From Aureococcus anophagefferens (lineage: Eukaryota > Sar > Pelagophyceae > Pelagomonadales > Pelagomonadaceae): 64,000 bases of DNA. The notes under the pieces were generated by a model that did no database searches, was not told the DNA's origin, and saw only the letters and a program-made list of their open reading frames with translations. The DNA lies in assembly GCF_000186865.1 (NCBI RefSeq), contig NW_008705563.1:2288286-2352285 (forward strand), written 5' to 3'. Positions 1-10,287 of this stretch are shown here, piece by piece (the first letter of the stretch is position 1; every line of letters begins with the position of its first letter). A program made the translations under genes and the position numbers.

Positions 1-634
1 CCGGCCCGCCGCCGCCGGGCCGCTCGCGCCGGGCCGGCCGCCCCCGCGGCGGCGCCCCCGGCGCGGGCCCCGGCGACGGCGACCGCGCGCCCGCCGCGGC
101 GGCGCCGGGCCGCGGCGACGGCGACCGGCGCGGCGACGCGCCGGGCCGCGGTGACGGCGACCGCCGCGGCGACGCGCCGCGCGCCGCGACCGCGCGCCGC
201 GCCTCGGCGACGAGCGCGCCCGCGCTCCGCGTCGGCGGCGGCGGCGGCGGCAGGGGCGCGGGGGCCGCGGCGGGCGCCGCCGCGGGGGCCGCGGCGCCGC
301 CGGGGGGCGCGAGCGCGGGCGCGGCGCCGCCGCGCCGCCGCGCGTTGACCGCGGCGACCCACCGCTCCGCGGCCACGGCCGACTCGGCGATGAAGGACGC
401 CGACTCGCCGCCGACGCGGTCCACGTCGAAGCCGCAGGGCCCGGGCTCGCAGCCCGCGCCCGCGGCCCGCCAGGACCGCGCCTCCTCGATCGCCGGCCAC
501 GGCACGACCTCGCCGCCGGCGACGACGCCGACCGCCGACAGGCCGAACCCGCAGGGCTCCCAGCGCCAGAGCTCGTCGCAGAGCACGCGCCGCTTCACCG
601 TGCCGGCGAGCGCGAGCTCGTCCGCCGTTGGCAT
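1..634 (-). CDS. PH-like domain protein, C-terminus beyond left edge (partial)
   Basis: Reading the minus strand from the ATG at 634, the frame stays open to the window edge (211 codons). The first 110 residues are ordinary protein sequence. They end in a stretch (FIAESAVAAERWVAAVNA) that looks like the last strand and C-terminal helix of a PH domain, with the invariant Trp and the following hydrophobics. After that the protein becomes Ala/Pro/Arg low complexity (plus-strand positions 1-340). Because a PH domain normally needs about 100 residues, the ATG at 634 may be internal or follow an upstream exon. Multi-PH proteins occur elsewhere in this window, so the family fits the genome. Function beyond phosphoinositide or protein binding cannot be given. 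Confidence 0.5.
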   Translation of the reverse strand, partial: MPTADELALAGTVKRRVLCDELWRWEPCGFGLSAVGVVAGGEVVPWPAIEEARSWRAAGAGCEPGPCGFDVDRVGGESASFIAESAVAAERWVAAVNARRRGGAAPALAPPGGAAAPAAAPAAAPAPLPPPPPPTRSAGALVAEARRAVAARGASPRRSPSPRPGASPRRSPSPRPGAAAAGARSPSPGPAPGAPPRGRPARRERPGGGGP

Positions 635-866
635 CGCGTATGAAATTCGGCTCTCCACAGTGTCATCCACACCCCCGGCGGCGTTCGAAAGGTTTTCAAG
701 ATGTGTCAAAGGAGGCTGATGTAAGAATATCGGATTTTCCTTACCTTGCTGTCCAGGCGACGATCGATATGGCAGCCCCGACCGGCATCGCCGCGTAGCC
801 GCGGCGGTCGAATCGGGCGAGCGTTTTCCGCGCGCGCACTGCGTTTTCCGGGCGCGCTCTGTGGCC

Positions 867-1595
867 ATGAATTCCCCCGCCGCCGTCGCTGCGCTCCTCG
901 CCCTGCCGCGGGCGGCGATCTGCACGACGGTGACGGTAGAAGTCACTCATACGGACGGAAGCGTCGTCTCCACCGAGACTCTCGAAAACGATGGCAAAGA
1001 CGTCCAGGTGATTCCTGGCGACGCGGAGGTCAACGAGTACACGCTGCAGCTTACCTGCGCAGACGTGCCGTCGCTCTCCGACGCCATCGTATTCGAGGTC
1101 TCGTATACGCCGGCACCGACTCTAACGCCGAGCGAGGCTCCATCGTTCGCGCCCTCGAAGCCACCGCTCGAGTCGTACGGTGTCGTCGGCGGGGTCACGG
1201 TGACGTTTTCGGGCATGAGCGGCGACGAAGCGTCGGAGCACGACGCTGTGTTCGTCGCGGCGATTGCCGAGCTAGCTGGAGCCGACGACGAGCTCGTATC
1301 CGTCTCGCTCAGCGACGCGCGTCGAAGAAGATTGCTCGCGTCGTCGGCGTACTGCGAATACACCATCGAAGTCGCGTCGGAGACGATCGACGCGCGGGAG
1401 TGGGAGTCCGCCATCGAAGTCGCGCTCGCGAAGACCTTCGGCGACGGCGGCGGCGAGGGCGAGACCGACCGCGGGGCCGGCGCCGGCGGCGCGACCCGGG
1501 GCGGGGCGCCCGCGGGCCCGGTCCCCGCCGGCGCCGGCCCGGGGCGGGGCGCGGGCCCGGTCGCGCTCGCGCCCCCGCCGGCGCACGAGTTCTAA
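867..1595 (+). CDS. secreted or surface protein with SEA-like domain and PS-rich linker
   Basis: 242 residues from the first ATG in frame (867). An Ala/Leu-rich leader of about 20 residues ending at a Cys looks like a signal peptide. A Thr/Pro/Ser linker (TPAPTLTPSEAPSFAPS) follows near residues 85-105; such PSxxPS linkers are common in stramenopile surface proteins. The next block (VTVTFSGMS ... DARRRRLLASS ... YTIEV) resembles the SEA-like fold often seen next to RRLL cleavage-like motifs in oomycete and pelagophyte extracellular proteins. The last 50 residues are Gly/Ala/Pro repeats of strong GC bias and may be intron or UTR read as protein. No partner or substrate can be inferred. Confidence 0.55.
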   Translation: MNSPAAVAALLALPRAAICTTVTVEVTHTDGSVVSTETLENDGKDVQVIPGDAEVNEYTLQLTCADVPSLSDAIVFEVSYTPAPTLTPSEAPSFAPSKPPLESYGVVGGVTVTFSGMSGDEASEHDAVFVAAIAELAGADDELVSVSLSDARRRRLLASSAYCEYTIEVASETIDAREWESAIEVALAKTFGDGGGEGETDRGAGAGGATRGGAPAGPVPAGAGPGRGAGPVALAPPPAHEF

Positions 1596-1653
1596 GGCGG
1601 GTTGGGGCCCGGGGGCTCGCGCGGGATCGCGCTGCGAATTGCGGGGCGGCCGG

Positions 1654-4600
1654 TCACTGGAAGAACTGGACCTTCTCCTGGCCCGACTCCTTGACGAGGA
1701 TGACGCGGCGGAGGCCGCGGATCATGGTGTCGACGGAGTCCATCCACGCGGCGGCCGTCGCGTTGGCCCGGCGCTTGGGGAGGGAGATGACGACGAGCTC
1801 GGCGCCCCCCGAGTGGGCCGCGATGAGGCCCGTGAGCTTGGACGGCGCCGCGGCGGGCGCGCCGCCGTCGCCGTCGTCGACGCGCACGTCCGCGGCGCCG
1901 AGCGCCGCGTCGCCGACGTACTTGGTGATGGAGTCGCGCACGTCCGGCGCCTTGGCGCGGCGGGAGTGCTGCGCGTCGAGGCCCGGCGCGTAGCGCGGCG
2001 CGTCCTTCGCGTCGACCTCGAGGAGCACGACGTCCGCGATGACGCCGCCGGCGCGGAGCATGGCCCGCACCGCGGCCTCGAGGCGCGCCTCGTCCGCGCC
2101 CCGCGGCGACACGACGATGAGGCGCATCTTGCAGCGGGCCCAGACCCGGTCCTTCTTGAGGAGGAAGGGCAGGAGGAGGAGCAGGCCGCCCGCGGGGAAG
2201 AGGTCGAAGACCCACCAGACGTCGATCGTGCCGCCGTCGAGGACCCGCGCGCCGTCGCGGCCGTCGGGGTAGTCGACGGCGCCGCTGCAGACGAGCACGG
2301 TCTTGCCCACGGCGTGGGCGTCGTCGACGATGGACGCGAAGCCGCCCGCGTCGAAGCCGGCGCCCTCGCGGCGCCGGTCGGGCCAGCCGACGGCGACCGT
2401 GTTGGGCCGGAAGTGGCCGAGGCCCTTGGCCTGGAGGAGCAGCCGCTGGCCTACCAGCGCGACGGTGTTTCATCGTTTTCGAAATCTCTCGGAAATCGTC
2501 GCGGCCGCGGGACGCCGCCGCTGGCCCTCGACGACGCTCGCCGCGACGACGACGTCGGCGAAGCCCTCGACGCCCCGCTCCCGGAGCGTCGCGCGGAGGT
2601 TGCGGCGCGCGCGCTGCGCGCACGCGACGACGTCGGCGTCGATGCGCGGCGCGGGCACGACGCCGTTGACGAGCGCGAGGCCCTTGCCCCGGCGCATGAG
2701 CTGGGCGATCATGTTGATCATGCCCGCCTGGGGCACGTAGGACACGTCGCCGACGGGGTCGAGCTTGCAGAGGAAGAGCACGAAGGGCCGCCAGTACTTG
2801 AACTGGATGTCGCCCGCCTCGAGCGCCTGCGCGCGGGGGGGGCGGGGGCGCTCCGGGGCCCGCGCGCGGCGGCGCCGGCGCGCCGCGATCCCCGTCGCGT
2901 CGGCGCCGCGGGGGGGGGGGGAGACGCGCCGCGCGGCGCGCCCCGTACGCCGGCCGCGCGCGAGCATCGCGTTCCGCGCGCGCTTGAAGCGGAGGCCGCT
3001 GCGCCAGTCCGCGACGCCCTCGGCGGACGCCGCGCGCGCGCGCTGCGAGTCCGTCGGGTCCCGCGCGTCCGCGCCGCCCGGCGTGAGGGGCGCGAGCTCG
3101 AACTCGACGGCGTCGCCGTCGTCGCCGACGTCGCCCGCGCCCGCGCCGGGCTGCGTCTCGATGTACTTGTAGAGCGCGGCGGCGACGGCGAGGGCGCCGA
3201 GCGCGAAGAGGGGCGCGATGAAGAACATCATGAAGCCGCAGACGGCGACGCCTAAGAGGCTCAGGCGCCAGTCGTAGCGGCGGTACGTCGGCCGGAAGGA
3301 CGGGATGCGCTCGTAGCCGAGGTACGCGCACGCGAGGTTGATGATCGCGTAGCACGTGAGGAACCAGAGCGTGATGAAGGGCGCGACGGCGTCCAGGGAC
3401 CCGAGCATGACGCAGCAGCAGCTCAGGCACGCGCAGAGCGCGAGCGCGAGCCGCGGCTCGGCGTCGGGCGACGCGGGCGCGAAGCGCGCGAGCGGCGGGA
3501 TGAGGCCGTCGCGGCCGATGGCCGCGAGGAGGCGCGGCGCGCCGGCGAGGGACTGGAGCCCCGCGCCGAGCGTCGACAGGAGCACGCCGACGCAGACGAG
3601 CTTGTCCGACGGCCACGCGATGGAGCTCACGATGAACGGGTCGTCGACGAGCGCGCGGCGCCGGCAGGAGCCGCCGGCGACGAGCACGACCTGGACCGTG
3701 AAGATGGCGATGGTCGCGACGACGGCGGCGAGCGTGCCCGGCGGGATGGACCCCTGGGGGTCCGCGAGGTCGCCGCTGAGGTTCGACCCCGCGAGCGGGT
3801 CCGTGACGGCTGGGAAGAAGAGCGCGAGGCACTGCTTGAAGTCCCAGCCTGTGTGGAAATCAACCAGTGAGCTGGGACGTCGGGGCCAAACTTCAGAATT
3901 CTCTAGCTCGGTCAAATCGAAGTCGATTTGGCTGATTTTTGGACGAATCGATTGCTCTCGTCGAGTTCTCGAAGCACAGCAGAAAACCTCGCGTCGAAAC
4001 GGTCGCATACGCGCACATTGAAGTCGGGTTGAAGATTTGATTTCCACACAGGTCCCAGCTGATGCCTAGCGCCCGCGTGTAGCGCGACCCGAAGTTGGAC
4101 CGCACGCGGGCCCCGGAGAAGCCGACGACGCCCTGGTTCGGCTTGTCCTGGCCCGCGGCCGCGGTGACGACGCCCGCCCAGATGCTCAGCACGGAGAGCA
4201 CGACGCCCGCGAGGAAGACGACGGCGAAGCGCGCGATGTACTCGACGCCCACGAAGACGATGAGCGACAGCGACGCGAGCACGGCGACGCCCAGGAGCCG
4301 GTCGTTGACGCCCTCGAAGACGGCCGGGAAGCAGTCCTTGAGCACCTCGACGCAGCCGAGCACGTACCTGCGCGGCGCGGCGTGCGGCCGCGACGGCGGG
4401 CGTCGGCCAGCGCGCGCCGCGCGCCGGGGACGCCGCGCGCGCGCATGGCGACGCCGAAGGTGTTGCTGAGGAAGAGGAGCGTGCCCGTGACGCCGCCGAA
4501 CTGGGCGCCGAGCGCGTTCTTGATCATCGTGTAGCAGCCGCCGCCCCGGGGCACGCCGTTCGTCGCGATCGCCGACATCGATATCGACGTGAGCAGCGTC

Positions 4601-4887
4601 GTCGCGCAGCTGAGCCAGACGATGGCGAGGCCCTCGAGGATGCCCGCCTGGCCGACGATGAAGGGCACGCGCAGGAACAGGATGACGCCCAGGATGTTCT
4701 GCATCGTCGGCACGAAGACGCCCTTGATCGTCCCCAGCTTCTTCTTGGCGCCGGCGTCCGGCGACGCGGGCGACGCCGGCGCCGGATGCAGGCGCGTCGA
4801 CTCCTCGCGCACGACCGCGGCGATGTGCGACTCCACCGCCGCCTTCGCCACGAGCGCGCCGCCCTCGGCGTCGTCGCCGCCGCCCAT
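1654..4887 (-). CDS. SLC12-family cation-chloride cotransporter (six exons)
   Basis: Electroneutral cation-chloride cotransporter of the SLC12/APC superfamily, acting in a cell membrane. The N-terminal exon has the family signature (GTIKGVFVPTMQNILGVILF, then FIVGQAGI and PRGGGCYTMI). The middle exons hold the remaining membrane helices, with YVLGCVEVLKD and FFPAVTDPLAGSNLSGDL. The C-terminus carries the cytosolic SLC12 domain ending in VILVKESGQEKVQFFQ. Exons on the minus strand: 4887-4445, 4367-4060, 3848-2962, 2826-2526, 2450-1654; the phases add up to about 911 residues. The intron at 4059-3849 is a family-1 introner with a GC donor. The 2525-2451 intron is flanked by an 8-bp direct repeat. 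The 4444-4368 and 2961-2827 introns also use GC donors, and the latter is a multiple of three and stop-free, so its excision is inferred from family alignment. Diverges from the hydrolase gene at 5079. Confidence 0.9.
2451..2517 (-). mobile_element. short intron insert flanked by 8-bp repeat (possible third introner family)
   Basis: The intron 2525-2451 (75 bp, GC donor, GGTAG acceptor) is flanked by GCCAGCGG at 2525-2518 and 2450-2443. After the first repeat the insert starts CGGCGTCC and ends CGCTGGTAG, matching the insert at 52439-52497. Removal restores VVEGQRLLLQAKGLG, the SLC12 C-terminal motif; unspliced, the frame hits a stop. No terminal inverted repeat is visible. Confidence 0.6.
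3849..4051 (+). mobile_element. family-1 introner element (203 bp), antisense in SLC12 gene
   Basis: Termini CTGTGTGGAAATC and GATTTCCACACAG are inverted repeats. It is flanked by the direct repeat GTCCCAGC at 3841-3848 and 4052-4059. On the minus (gene) strand the intron is 4059-3849: the GC donor is the start of the target repeat, and the CACAG acceptor is the element end. Removal restores ISWDFKQCLALFF in phase 1. Confidence 0.93.
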
Positions 4888-4947
4888 GGTCGACGCGGCG
4901 GGCTGCCCCGCTAGCCGCGATCAGAAGGAGAGATGCTCACAGCAGCA

Positions 4948-4966
4948 TGTTGACTTCAACATCTCC
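4948..4966. promoter_or_regulatory. small palindrome in SLC12/hydrolase divergent promoter
   Basis: TGTTGACTTCAACA is a perfect 6-bp inverted repeat with a 2-bp spacer, lying between the divergent starts at 4887 and 5079 (191 bp). It could be a regulator site; chance is not excluded. Confidence 0.25.
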
Positions 4967-5078
4967 TCAACGCCTCGCTTGTCCAAGTGTGGCAAGCGTT
5001 TGGCCCAGTCTCCGGCCAGGTGGTGCGGCGCGGCCCTGCCCGCCGGATCCCGCGCGCCGCGGAGCGTCCGGGTGCGCC

Positions 5079-5902
5079 ATGGGCGTCGGGTCGTCGCGGC
5101 CCGAGGAGGCGCCGGAGGATGGCGACCTGATCACCTGGGGCCCCGAGGAGGCCGCCGTCGTCTTTACGGCCTACTTCGAGGGCACGGCGAACGTCGTCGA
5201 GCGGCGGACGACGCAGATCGGCCTCTTCCACGAGCTCGACCGCGGCGTCGACGTGGGCCTGAGCCCGGCGGCCGCGGGCGCCGTCGCGCTCGCGGCGCGC
5301 GCCGAGCCCGCGAAGCGCGGGCCGCTCCGGTTCAAGATGGCGCTCAACGGCTGCGGCCACGAGCACGGCCTCGCGGGCGTCGTCTTCGCCTACGGCATGC
5401 GCGCCCAGTGCGAGTGCGTCGCCGACTGCGTGCGGGCCGTGCGCGCGGAGCTCGGCGAGCCGACGACGCAGCTCAACGTCGTCGGCCTGAGCCGCGGCGC
5501 CGTCGCGGCGCTCGCGGTCGCGGAGATTTTAGGCGCCGAGCCCGAGCGCTTCGTCGGCGGCGAGGCTTTGGCCGTCCAGGAGGCCGAGGCCGCGCGCCTC
5601 GCGGCCGAGGCCGGCGCGCGCGCGCGCGCCGCGGAGCGCGCCGAGGCCGCGTGGGCCAAGGAGCCCCTCGACGGCGACGTCGCGCTCGACGGCGACGCGT
5701 CGCCGGCGTCGGAGCGGGGCATCGCGACGCTCATCGAGCAGGCCGTCGCCTACCTGCCGAACCTCCCGCGGCGCGACGGCGACGAACAAGCCGGCGCGGC
5801 GGCCGACGCCGCCAACGGCGGCGCCGCGGCGGCGCCCGCGCGGTCGGACTCCTTCGGCGACGCCGGCGCCGAGGAGAAGGCGGGCCCCGAGGCGACGCGC
5901 GA

Positions 5903-5936
<34 letters not shown>

Positions 5937-6662
5937 ACGGTCACCGCGCTCGCGAAGCGGCGCGCGGCGCGGGGCCTCGCGCGGCGGACCATGCGGCTCC
6001 ACCTGCTGCTCTTCGACCCCGTGCCCGGGAACCAGATCTTCACGACGCAGTACATCGACCCCTTTGGGTACTCGACGGGCAACCAGGCCATGGACGTGAC
6101 GCGGTGCGAGGGCGTGCTCCGCCGCGTGCTCGCGATCTACCCCTACGAGCCCCTGCCGGCGATCACGTTCCACGCGCCCCTCGTGCCCGAGTACCCGGCG
6201 TCGGGCTGCCACGTCGACGAGGTCGCGTCGCTGGGCTGCCACCAGGGCGCGATCCTGTGCGCGCCGAACCGCATCTCGTGCCGCCTGTCGTACGCGATGG
6301 TCCGGTCCTTCCTCGCCAACGAGTGCGCCGTGCGCCTCCGCGGCTGCCGGCCCTTCGACGAGTCCCTCGCCACGCGCCAGGCGACCCTCCGCGTCCTCGA
6401 GATGCTCCGCGCGGCCGCCGTCGACGACGCCGCGAAGCACGGCGCCGCGCCGAACTCGCGCTTCGTCGTCCGCATGGCCCACGCCAAGTCCACGTCCGCC
6501 GCCGTCATCCGCCACGCCAACGGCAAGTACCTCAACGCCTTCCACCACCGCCTCGCGCACCGCGCCAAGGCCGAGAACGGCGACGCGGCCGTCGAGGCCC
6601 CGGACGACGACGGCGGCGACGACGACGCGACGCCCCTCTACATCCTCGACGTCGTGCGGTGA
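5079..6662 (+). CDS. DUF2235/Tle1-like alpha/beta hydrolase
   Basis: 527 residues from ATG 5079. The in-frame extension upstream (from 4947) lies in the divergent promoter and is not conserved-looking. It starts MGVGSS, a good N-myristoylation context (inference). The features resemble the DUF2235 / Tle1 phospholipase-like alpha/beta hydrolases: an early FxGTxN-type strand (YFEGTAN), the nucleophile elbow GLSRGA near residue 140, and a later LFDPVPGNQ strand where family members have FDTVG. A poly-Pro run (5910-5936) separates two halves. The catalytic Ser is the one in GLSRG; the acid and His cannot be fixed without alignment. Membrane lipid or ester substrates are plausible, not shown. Assignment to the broad hydrolase fold is fairly safe; the exact family is less so. 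Confidence 0.6.
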
Positions 6663-6735
6663 TGCTGGCCGCGAGGCGCGCTCTTTTTTTAAATTTCGAC
6701 GATGCTCTGGGGTGTACTGGGTGGTCGTCTTCGCC

Positions 6736-7680
6736 TCAAATTGGGTTCGAGGAGACGCGGCGGGCGTAATCGAGCGCGATACAATGGTCCCACGGCACTG
6801 CGCGGCGCGAAATTGCCGCTACCGTCGGAGATGGCGTTTCGGAGACTGACGAATCGATCTCCTCCCAAGCCTGGCGGAACGCCAGTTTGAAGGCTTCGCT
6901 GCGAAATGTGGAGTACTCTAAATAGCTTTGCACTGTGTGATCGCAGTCAGCCATCGTGGTAATCCCACGGCCGAGAGTGAGCATGATCACGTCAACCGGC
7001 CCAAGGAGGAAGCTCACCGCGAGTCTCGCGTCGGCCCAGATACCCGTGACGTGTGCCATGAATCCTTGATGGAGAATTTCGTCCCATTCATTCACGATCC
7101 CGCATTTGACCCACCAGTTCCCAAACATCTCCAGCATTTCTCTGGACACACCCAGGCATACTTTCGAATCATCGATGTATGCCGCGACAGTTCGAAATGG
7201 GCGCTCGAAGCTCGCGACGACGCGCTCCATGGGATCGCGGCCGTGACGATCCTTCGGGCTATGGTGTCCGCATTCCACGAGCCAAAGCCACCGGTGTCGG
7301 GCAATCTCTGAATTCCACAGAACGACGTGGGCCATAGCTTCCCCGGGCGCGACGATCCAGGCGTATTTGAAAGCGGCGAGCGCGTCCTTCGGCAGTTCGC
7401 GGTGTACGGTGCGGTTCTCCAATAAATAACATCCACCGCTACTGTCCTTTTCGTAGTAGTACTCGTCCGATTTCTCCCATTCCACCCTGGCACTCTCGGA
7501 GATCACGATGGAGTCGAGCACATGCTCTCCATGGTCACGCACGAAGTCGAGCGAACGCTCGAGCAAAGCCGTCGTCGTGGATCGGAAGAACCGTGACACG
7601 GCGGTAACATCTTCAAACGCATCTGGCAGGAACTCTAGGCACCGAGACAGTGAGTCGGTCGAGCCAAAGACGCGCTCCAT
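6736..7680 (-). CDS. F-box-like protein of unknown function
   Basis: 314 residues in one exon. The N-terminus (SLSRCLEFLPDAFEDVTAVSRFFRSTTTALLERSLDFV) resembles an F-box, i.e. a leucine-rich helix, DV-x-AVSR, then a hydrophobic helix; F-box proteins link substrates to SCF ubiquitin ligases. The rest is Trp- and Asp-rich globular sequence with no recognised repeat. Codon use and base composition are clearly less GC-rich than in all flanking genes, and a poly-A tract lies just upstream (7698-7707). That may point to a young lineage-specific or transferred gene. The F-box call rests only on the first 45 residues. Confidence 0.5.
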   Translation of the reverse strand: MERVFGSTDSLSRCLEFLPDAFEDVTAVSRFFRSTTTALLERSLDFVRDHGEHVLDSIVISESARVEWEKSDEYYYEKDSSGGCYLLENRTVHRELPKDALAAFKYAWIVAPGEAMAHVVLWNSEIARHRWLWLVECGHHSPKDRHGRDPMERVVASFERPFRTVAAYIDDSKVCLGVSREMLEMFGNWWVKCGIVNEWDEILHQGFMAHVTGIWADARLAVSFLLGPVDVIMLTLGRGITTMADCDHTVQSYLEYSTFRSEAFKLAFRQAWEEIDSSVSETPSPTVAAISRRAVPWDHCIALDYARRVSSNPI

Positions 7681-7903
7681 GCTCTAAAAAGACTCGCTTA
7701 AAAAAAAAAGCAAGTTTTGTGGCAAAGAATTGTTGGTACTCCGGCGCTCGTCCGGCGCGCAACAACAGGTCAAACCTGCTCAAACCTGTTCATTCCACGA
7801 CTAATACTCACCGCTCGGCCCCCTGACACTCAAACGAGCCGCTCGAAGCCCGGGATATCGCTCGAGAGAACTCGACAAATTCGTCACTCGTGAAAGAAAC
7901 CAA

Positions 7904-8761
7904 ATGCTGTCCGACCAGGAGCACGACGCCGCCGCCCCGGCGAAGGAAGAGCGCGTCCTCGCCGACGCCGAGAAGCGCGCGATCAAAGTCGCTCTGGCCC
8001 TGGCCGTTTTGCGCGATTCAGACGCGGCGCGCGGCGGCGGAACCGTCGCCGAGACCGGCCGCGGCGGAAGCGGCCGCGGCGCTTCCGCGGCCGGCCGCGA
8101 CGCGGTGGCCGCGGCCTGCGCGGCCAAGGCCGGGGACGTCCTCCTCGCGGCCGCTCCGCCGCCGAGCGGCGGCGACGCGCTCGTGCGCGAGCTCGAGGTG
8201 CTCGGCCGGACGCGGCTCGAGGCGCGGCCCGAGCTCATGGGTCGGTTCCTGCGCGCCACGGCCCGCGTCGCGCGGGAGCTGCCCGCGTCGGCGCCGCGCG
8301 TCGCCGAGCTCGCGCGGTCCGTGGGCCGCGGCGTCGAGGCCGCGCCGGGGTCCTTCGCTTCCGGGCTCGCGGCGTCGTTCCTCCGGCTCCTCGGCGCGGC
8401 GCACGACGGCGCGCTCGCGGCGTGCGTGCTCCACGGCCTCGACGGCGTCCTCGGGGACGCGGCCGTCGAGCTGCTGGGCGCCGCGGACCTCGACGCGCGC
8501 ACCGCGTGCCTCGGGCGCTGCGAGCCGCTCCTCCTCGTCTTCGCGGCCGTGCTCGTCCGCGCGCTCCCGGCGCTCTCGCGCGAGGACCGCGGCGCCGCGG
8601 CCGAGATGCTCGCCCGCCTCGTCCAGGACTTCGAGCACGCGCCGCTCCCGCACGCGTTCCTCGTCGACCTCGCGCACGCCGCGCTCCCCGCGCTCCGCGA
8701 CGCGCGCGCCGCGCCCGCGGCCGGAGGCAAGAAGAAGAAGCGTCGCCGCGCCGACGCGTGA
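7904..8761 (+). CDS. alanine/leucine-rich helical nuclear-type protein, unknown
   Basis: 285 residues, ATG 7904. After a charged start the protein is almost wholly alpha-helical Ala/Leu/Arg sequence in HEAT-like blocks (for example ELLGAADLDARTACLGRCEPLLLVFAAVLVRAL). It ends in a lysine/arginine tract (GGKKKKRRRADA) that would serve as a nuclear localisation signal. I do not recognise a family. The helical-repeat character and basic tail would suit a nuclear scaffold, which is inference only. About 130 bp separate it from the next start on the same strand. Confidence 0.55.
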   Translation: MLSDQEHDAAAPAKEERVLADAEKRAIKVALALAVLRDSDAARGGGTVAETGRGGSGRGASAAGRDAVAAACAAKAGDVLLAAAPPPSGGDALVRELEVLGRTRLEARPELMGRFLRATARVARELPASAPRVAELARSVGRGVEAAPGSFASGLAASFLRLLGAAHDGALAACVLHGLDGVLGDAAVELLGAADLDARTACLGRCEPLLLVFAAVLVRALPALSREDRGAAAEMLARLVQDFEHAPLPHAFLVDLAHAALPALRDARAAPAAGGKKKKRRRADA

Positions 8762-8889
8762 CCGAGGGCGAATATATCCCTGCTCGAAAGCCCCCGCGCG
8801 CGCGCGCGACGCGTAAAAGTGTCTCGTTGAAGCTAACTGAGCCGCTATGCTGCCCCAAAGGTGTCATAGGTCTTTCCACGCTTCGTAAG

Positions 8890-10287
8890 ATGGCGGCCGC
8901 GTGGTCCCCCGTGGGGCGGTACCGCTCCTGCTCCGCGGACAGCGGGTTTTCGGACGTGGACCTGCCGCCCTTGCTGGGCATGAAGCAGATGGACCTGCTG
9001 GCGCACCCGCGCAACTACAAGTCCTTCCAGGAGCGGTTCCCCGAGCCCGGCGCCGGCGCGCCGGCGTCCGTGGCCCTCACGCCCATGTTCCTCACGGGCC
9101 ATCGGCCGCGGCGCGCGCCGGCGGACGCCGCCGAGGCGCCGTCGGCGGCGTCCTGGCTCTTCGGGGCGCCCGCGGCGGCCCCGGCGCCGCCGGCGGCCGT
9201 CTACGTGCGCGCGTGGTGCCGAAGCTCCGAGGCCGACGCGTACCCCTACGCGGACCCCTACGCCGAGGCCGGCGACGGCGACAGCGCGCGGCGCGTGGGG
9301 CGCACGGCCCCGCGCGCCCCGTCCCGCGCCGGGACCTGCGCGTTCGACGGCGCGCGGCTGCTGCTCGACGCGGCCGGCGGCGGCGCGCGCGTCGTCGTCA
9401 CGCTCCACGAGGGCGGCGAGGGGAGCGACGAGGAGGGGAACGTCGTCGGCCGCGCCGTGCTGCCCGCCGTGCCCGCGGGCTGCCTCGTGGACAAGTTCCC
9501 GCTCCTCGACGCGGCGGGGGCGCCGACGGGCGCGTGCCTCACGTGCGCGGTGAAGCGCGTCGCGGGCTACCTGCCGCCGCCGCTCTACCAGCACGCGCTC
9601 TACGTCTACGAGCAGCGGCCCGCGCCCTACCTCGGCCCCCTGCTCCACATGAACGAGCCCTGGGCGCCGCTCGGCGTGTCGCTCGAGGCGGCGCCGGCGC
9701 CGGGCGCCGTGCTCGTGCCCGACGTCGCCCTCCCGGAGGCCTGGGCGCGGGGCGACGGGCCCGGCGGCATCCTCGTCGCGGACTGGACGCTCTGCAACAC
9801 GCCCTGGGCGGGCGACGACCGCGGCTGGACCTACAGCGACGCGCTCGGCTCGGCGGCGGCGTCGCGCGTCGACTTTTACGGGGCCCGCTTCCGGCGCCAG
9901 CTCTACTACCGCCACGCGACGGACGACGCGCGCGTCCTCGAGGTCACGCGCGGCGACCTGCCCCCCTACGACCTCTACGACCACGTCGTCCGCGTCCACC
10001 GCCGCCGCGGCCTCGAGAGCTCGGACCTCGGCTCCCGCGCGGGGCCCGACGACGGCGCGCCCCTCGCCGAGTCGTGGTCCTGCACGTCGCTCTCGAGCCT
10101 CGACACGACCGCGGCGGACGACGGCCGCGCGAACGCGCGGAGGCCGCTCGCCGGGTCGCCGCGCTCGGCGCCCAAGGGCCCCGCGCTCGGCGGCTACCTC
10201 GAGGCCGCCTTCGACGAGGACGGCGGCGCGCCGCCGCCCGCCTTCGGCTTCCCGAAGCGCCACGCGCCGCGGCCCGAGCCAGGGTAG
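8890..10287 (+). CDS. C2 / DysF-like domain protein
   Basis: 465 residues from ATG 8890; the longer in-frame extension is a shadow of the previous gene. Residues about 100-210 look like a C2 beta-sandwich (VYVRAWCRSSEADAYPYADPY, a loop with a spread of acidic residues, then RVVVTLHEGGEGSDEEGNVVGRAV), a phospholipid/Ca2+-binding module. Near residue 315 the GWTYSDALGS motif following WTLCNTPW resembles the DysF/peroxin motif found in dysferlins and Pex23-type peroxins. The C-terminus is Ser/Pro-rich and disordered. A C2 plus DysF layout suggests a membrane-repair or peroxisomal membrane factor. No transmembrane helix is evident, so the role is open. Confidence 0.55.
   Translation: MAAAWSPVGRYRSCSADSGFSDVDLPPLLGMKQMDLLAHPRNYKSFQERFPEPGAGAPASVALTPMFLTGHRPRRAPADAAEAPSAASWLFGAPAAAPAPPAAVYVRAWCRSSEADAYPYADPYAEAGDGDSARRVGRTAPRAPSRAGTCAFDGARLLLDAAGGGARVVVTLHEGGEGSDEEGNVVGRAVLPAVPAGCLVDKFPLLDAAGAPTGACLTCAVKRVAGYLPPPLYQHALYVYEQRPAPYLGPLLHMNEPWAPLGVSLEAAPAPGAVLVPDVALPEAWARGDGPGGILVADWTLCNTPWAGDDRGWTYSDALGSAAASRVDFYGARFRRQLYYRHATDDARVLEVTRGDLPPYDLYDHVVRVHRRRGLESSDLGSRAGPDDGAPLAESWSCTSLSSLDTTAADDGRANARRPLAGSPRSAPKGPALGGYLEAAFDEDGGAPPPAFGFPKRHAPRPEPG

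Noticed and set aside
1592..3832. Long minus-strand Arg/Pro/Ala-rich open frame (746 codons)
   Set aside because: Out-of-frame shadow of the SLC12 exons; long stop-free frames on every strand are expected at this GC content.
4368..4444. SLC12 first intron considered as a third-family insert because of CGGCGTCC near its start
   Set aside because: No 8-bp direct repeat at its ends, and its acceptor end (GCGCAG) does not match CTGGTAG.
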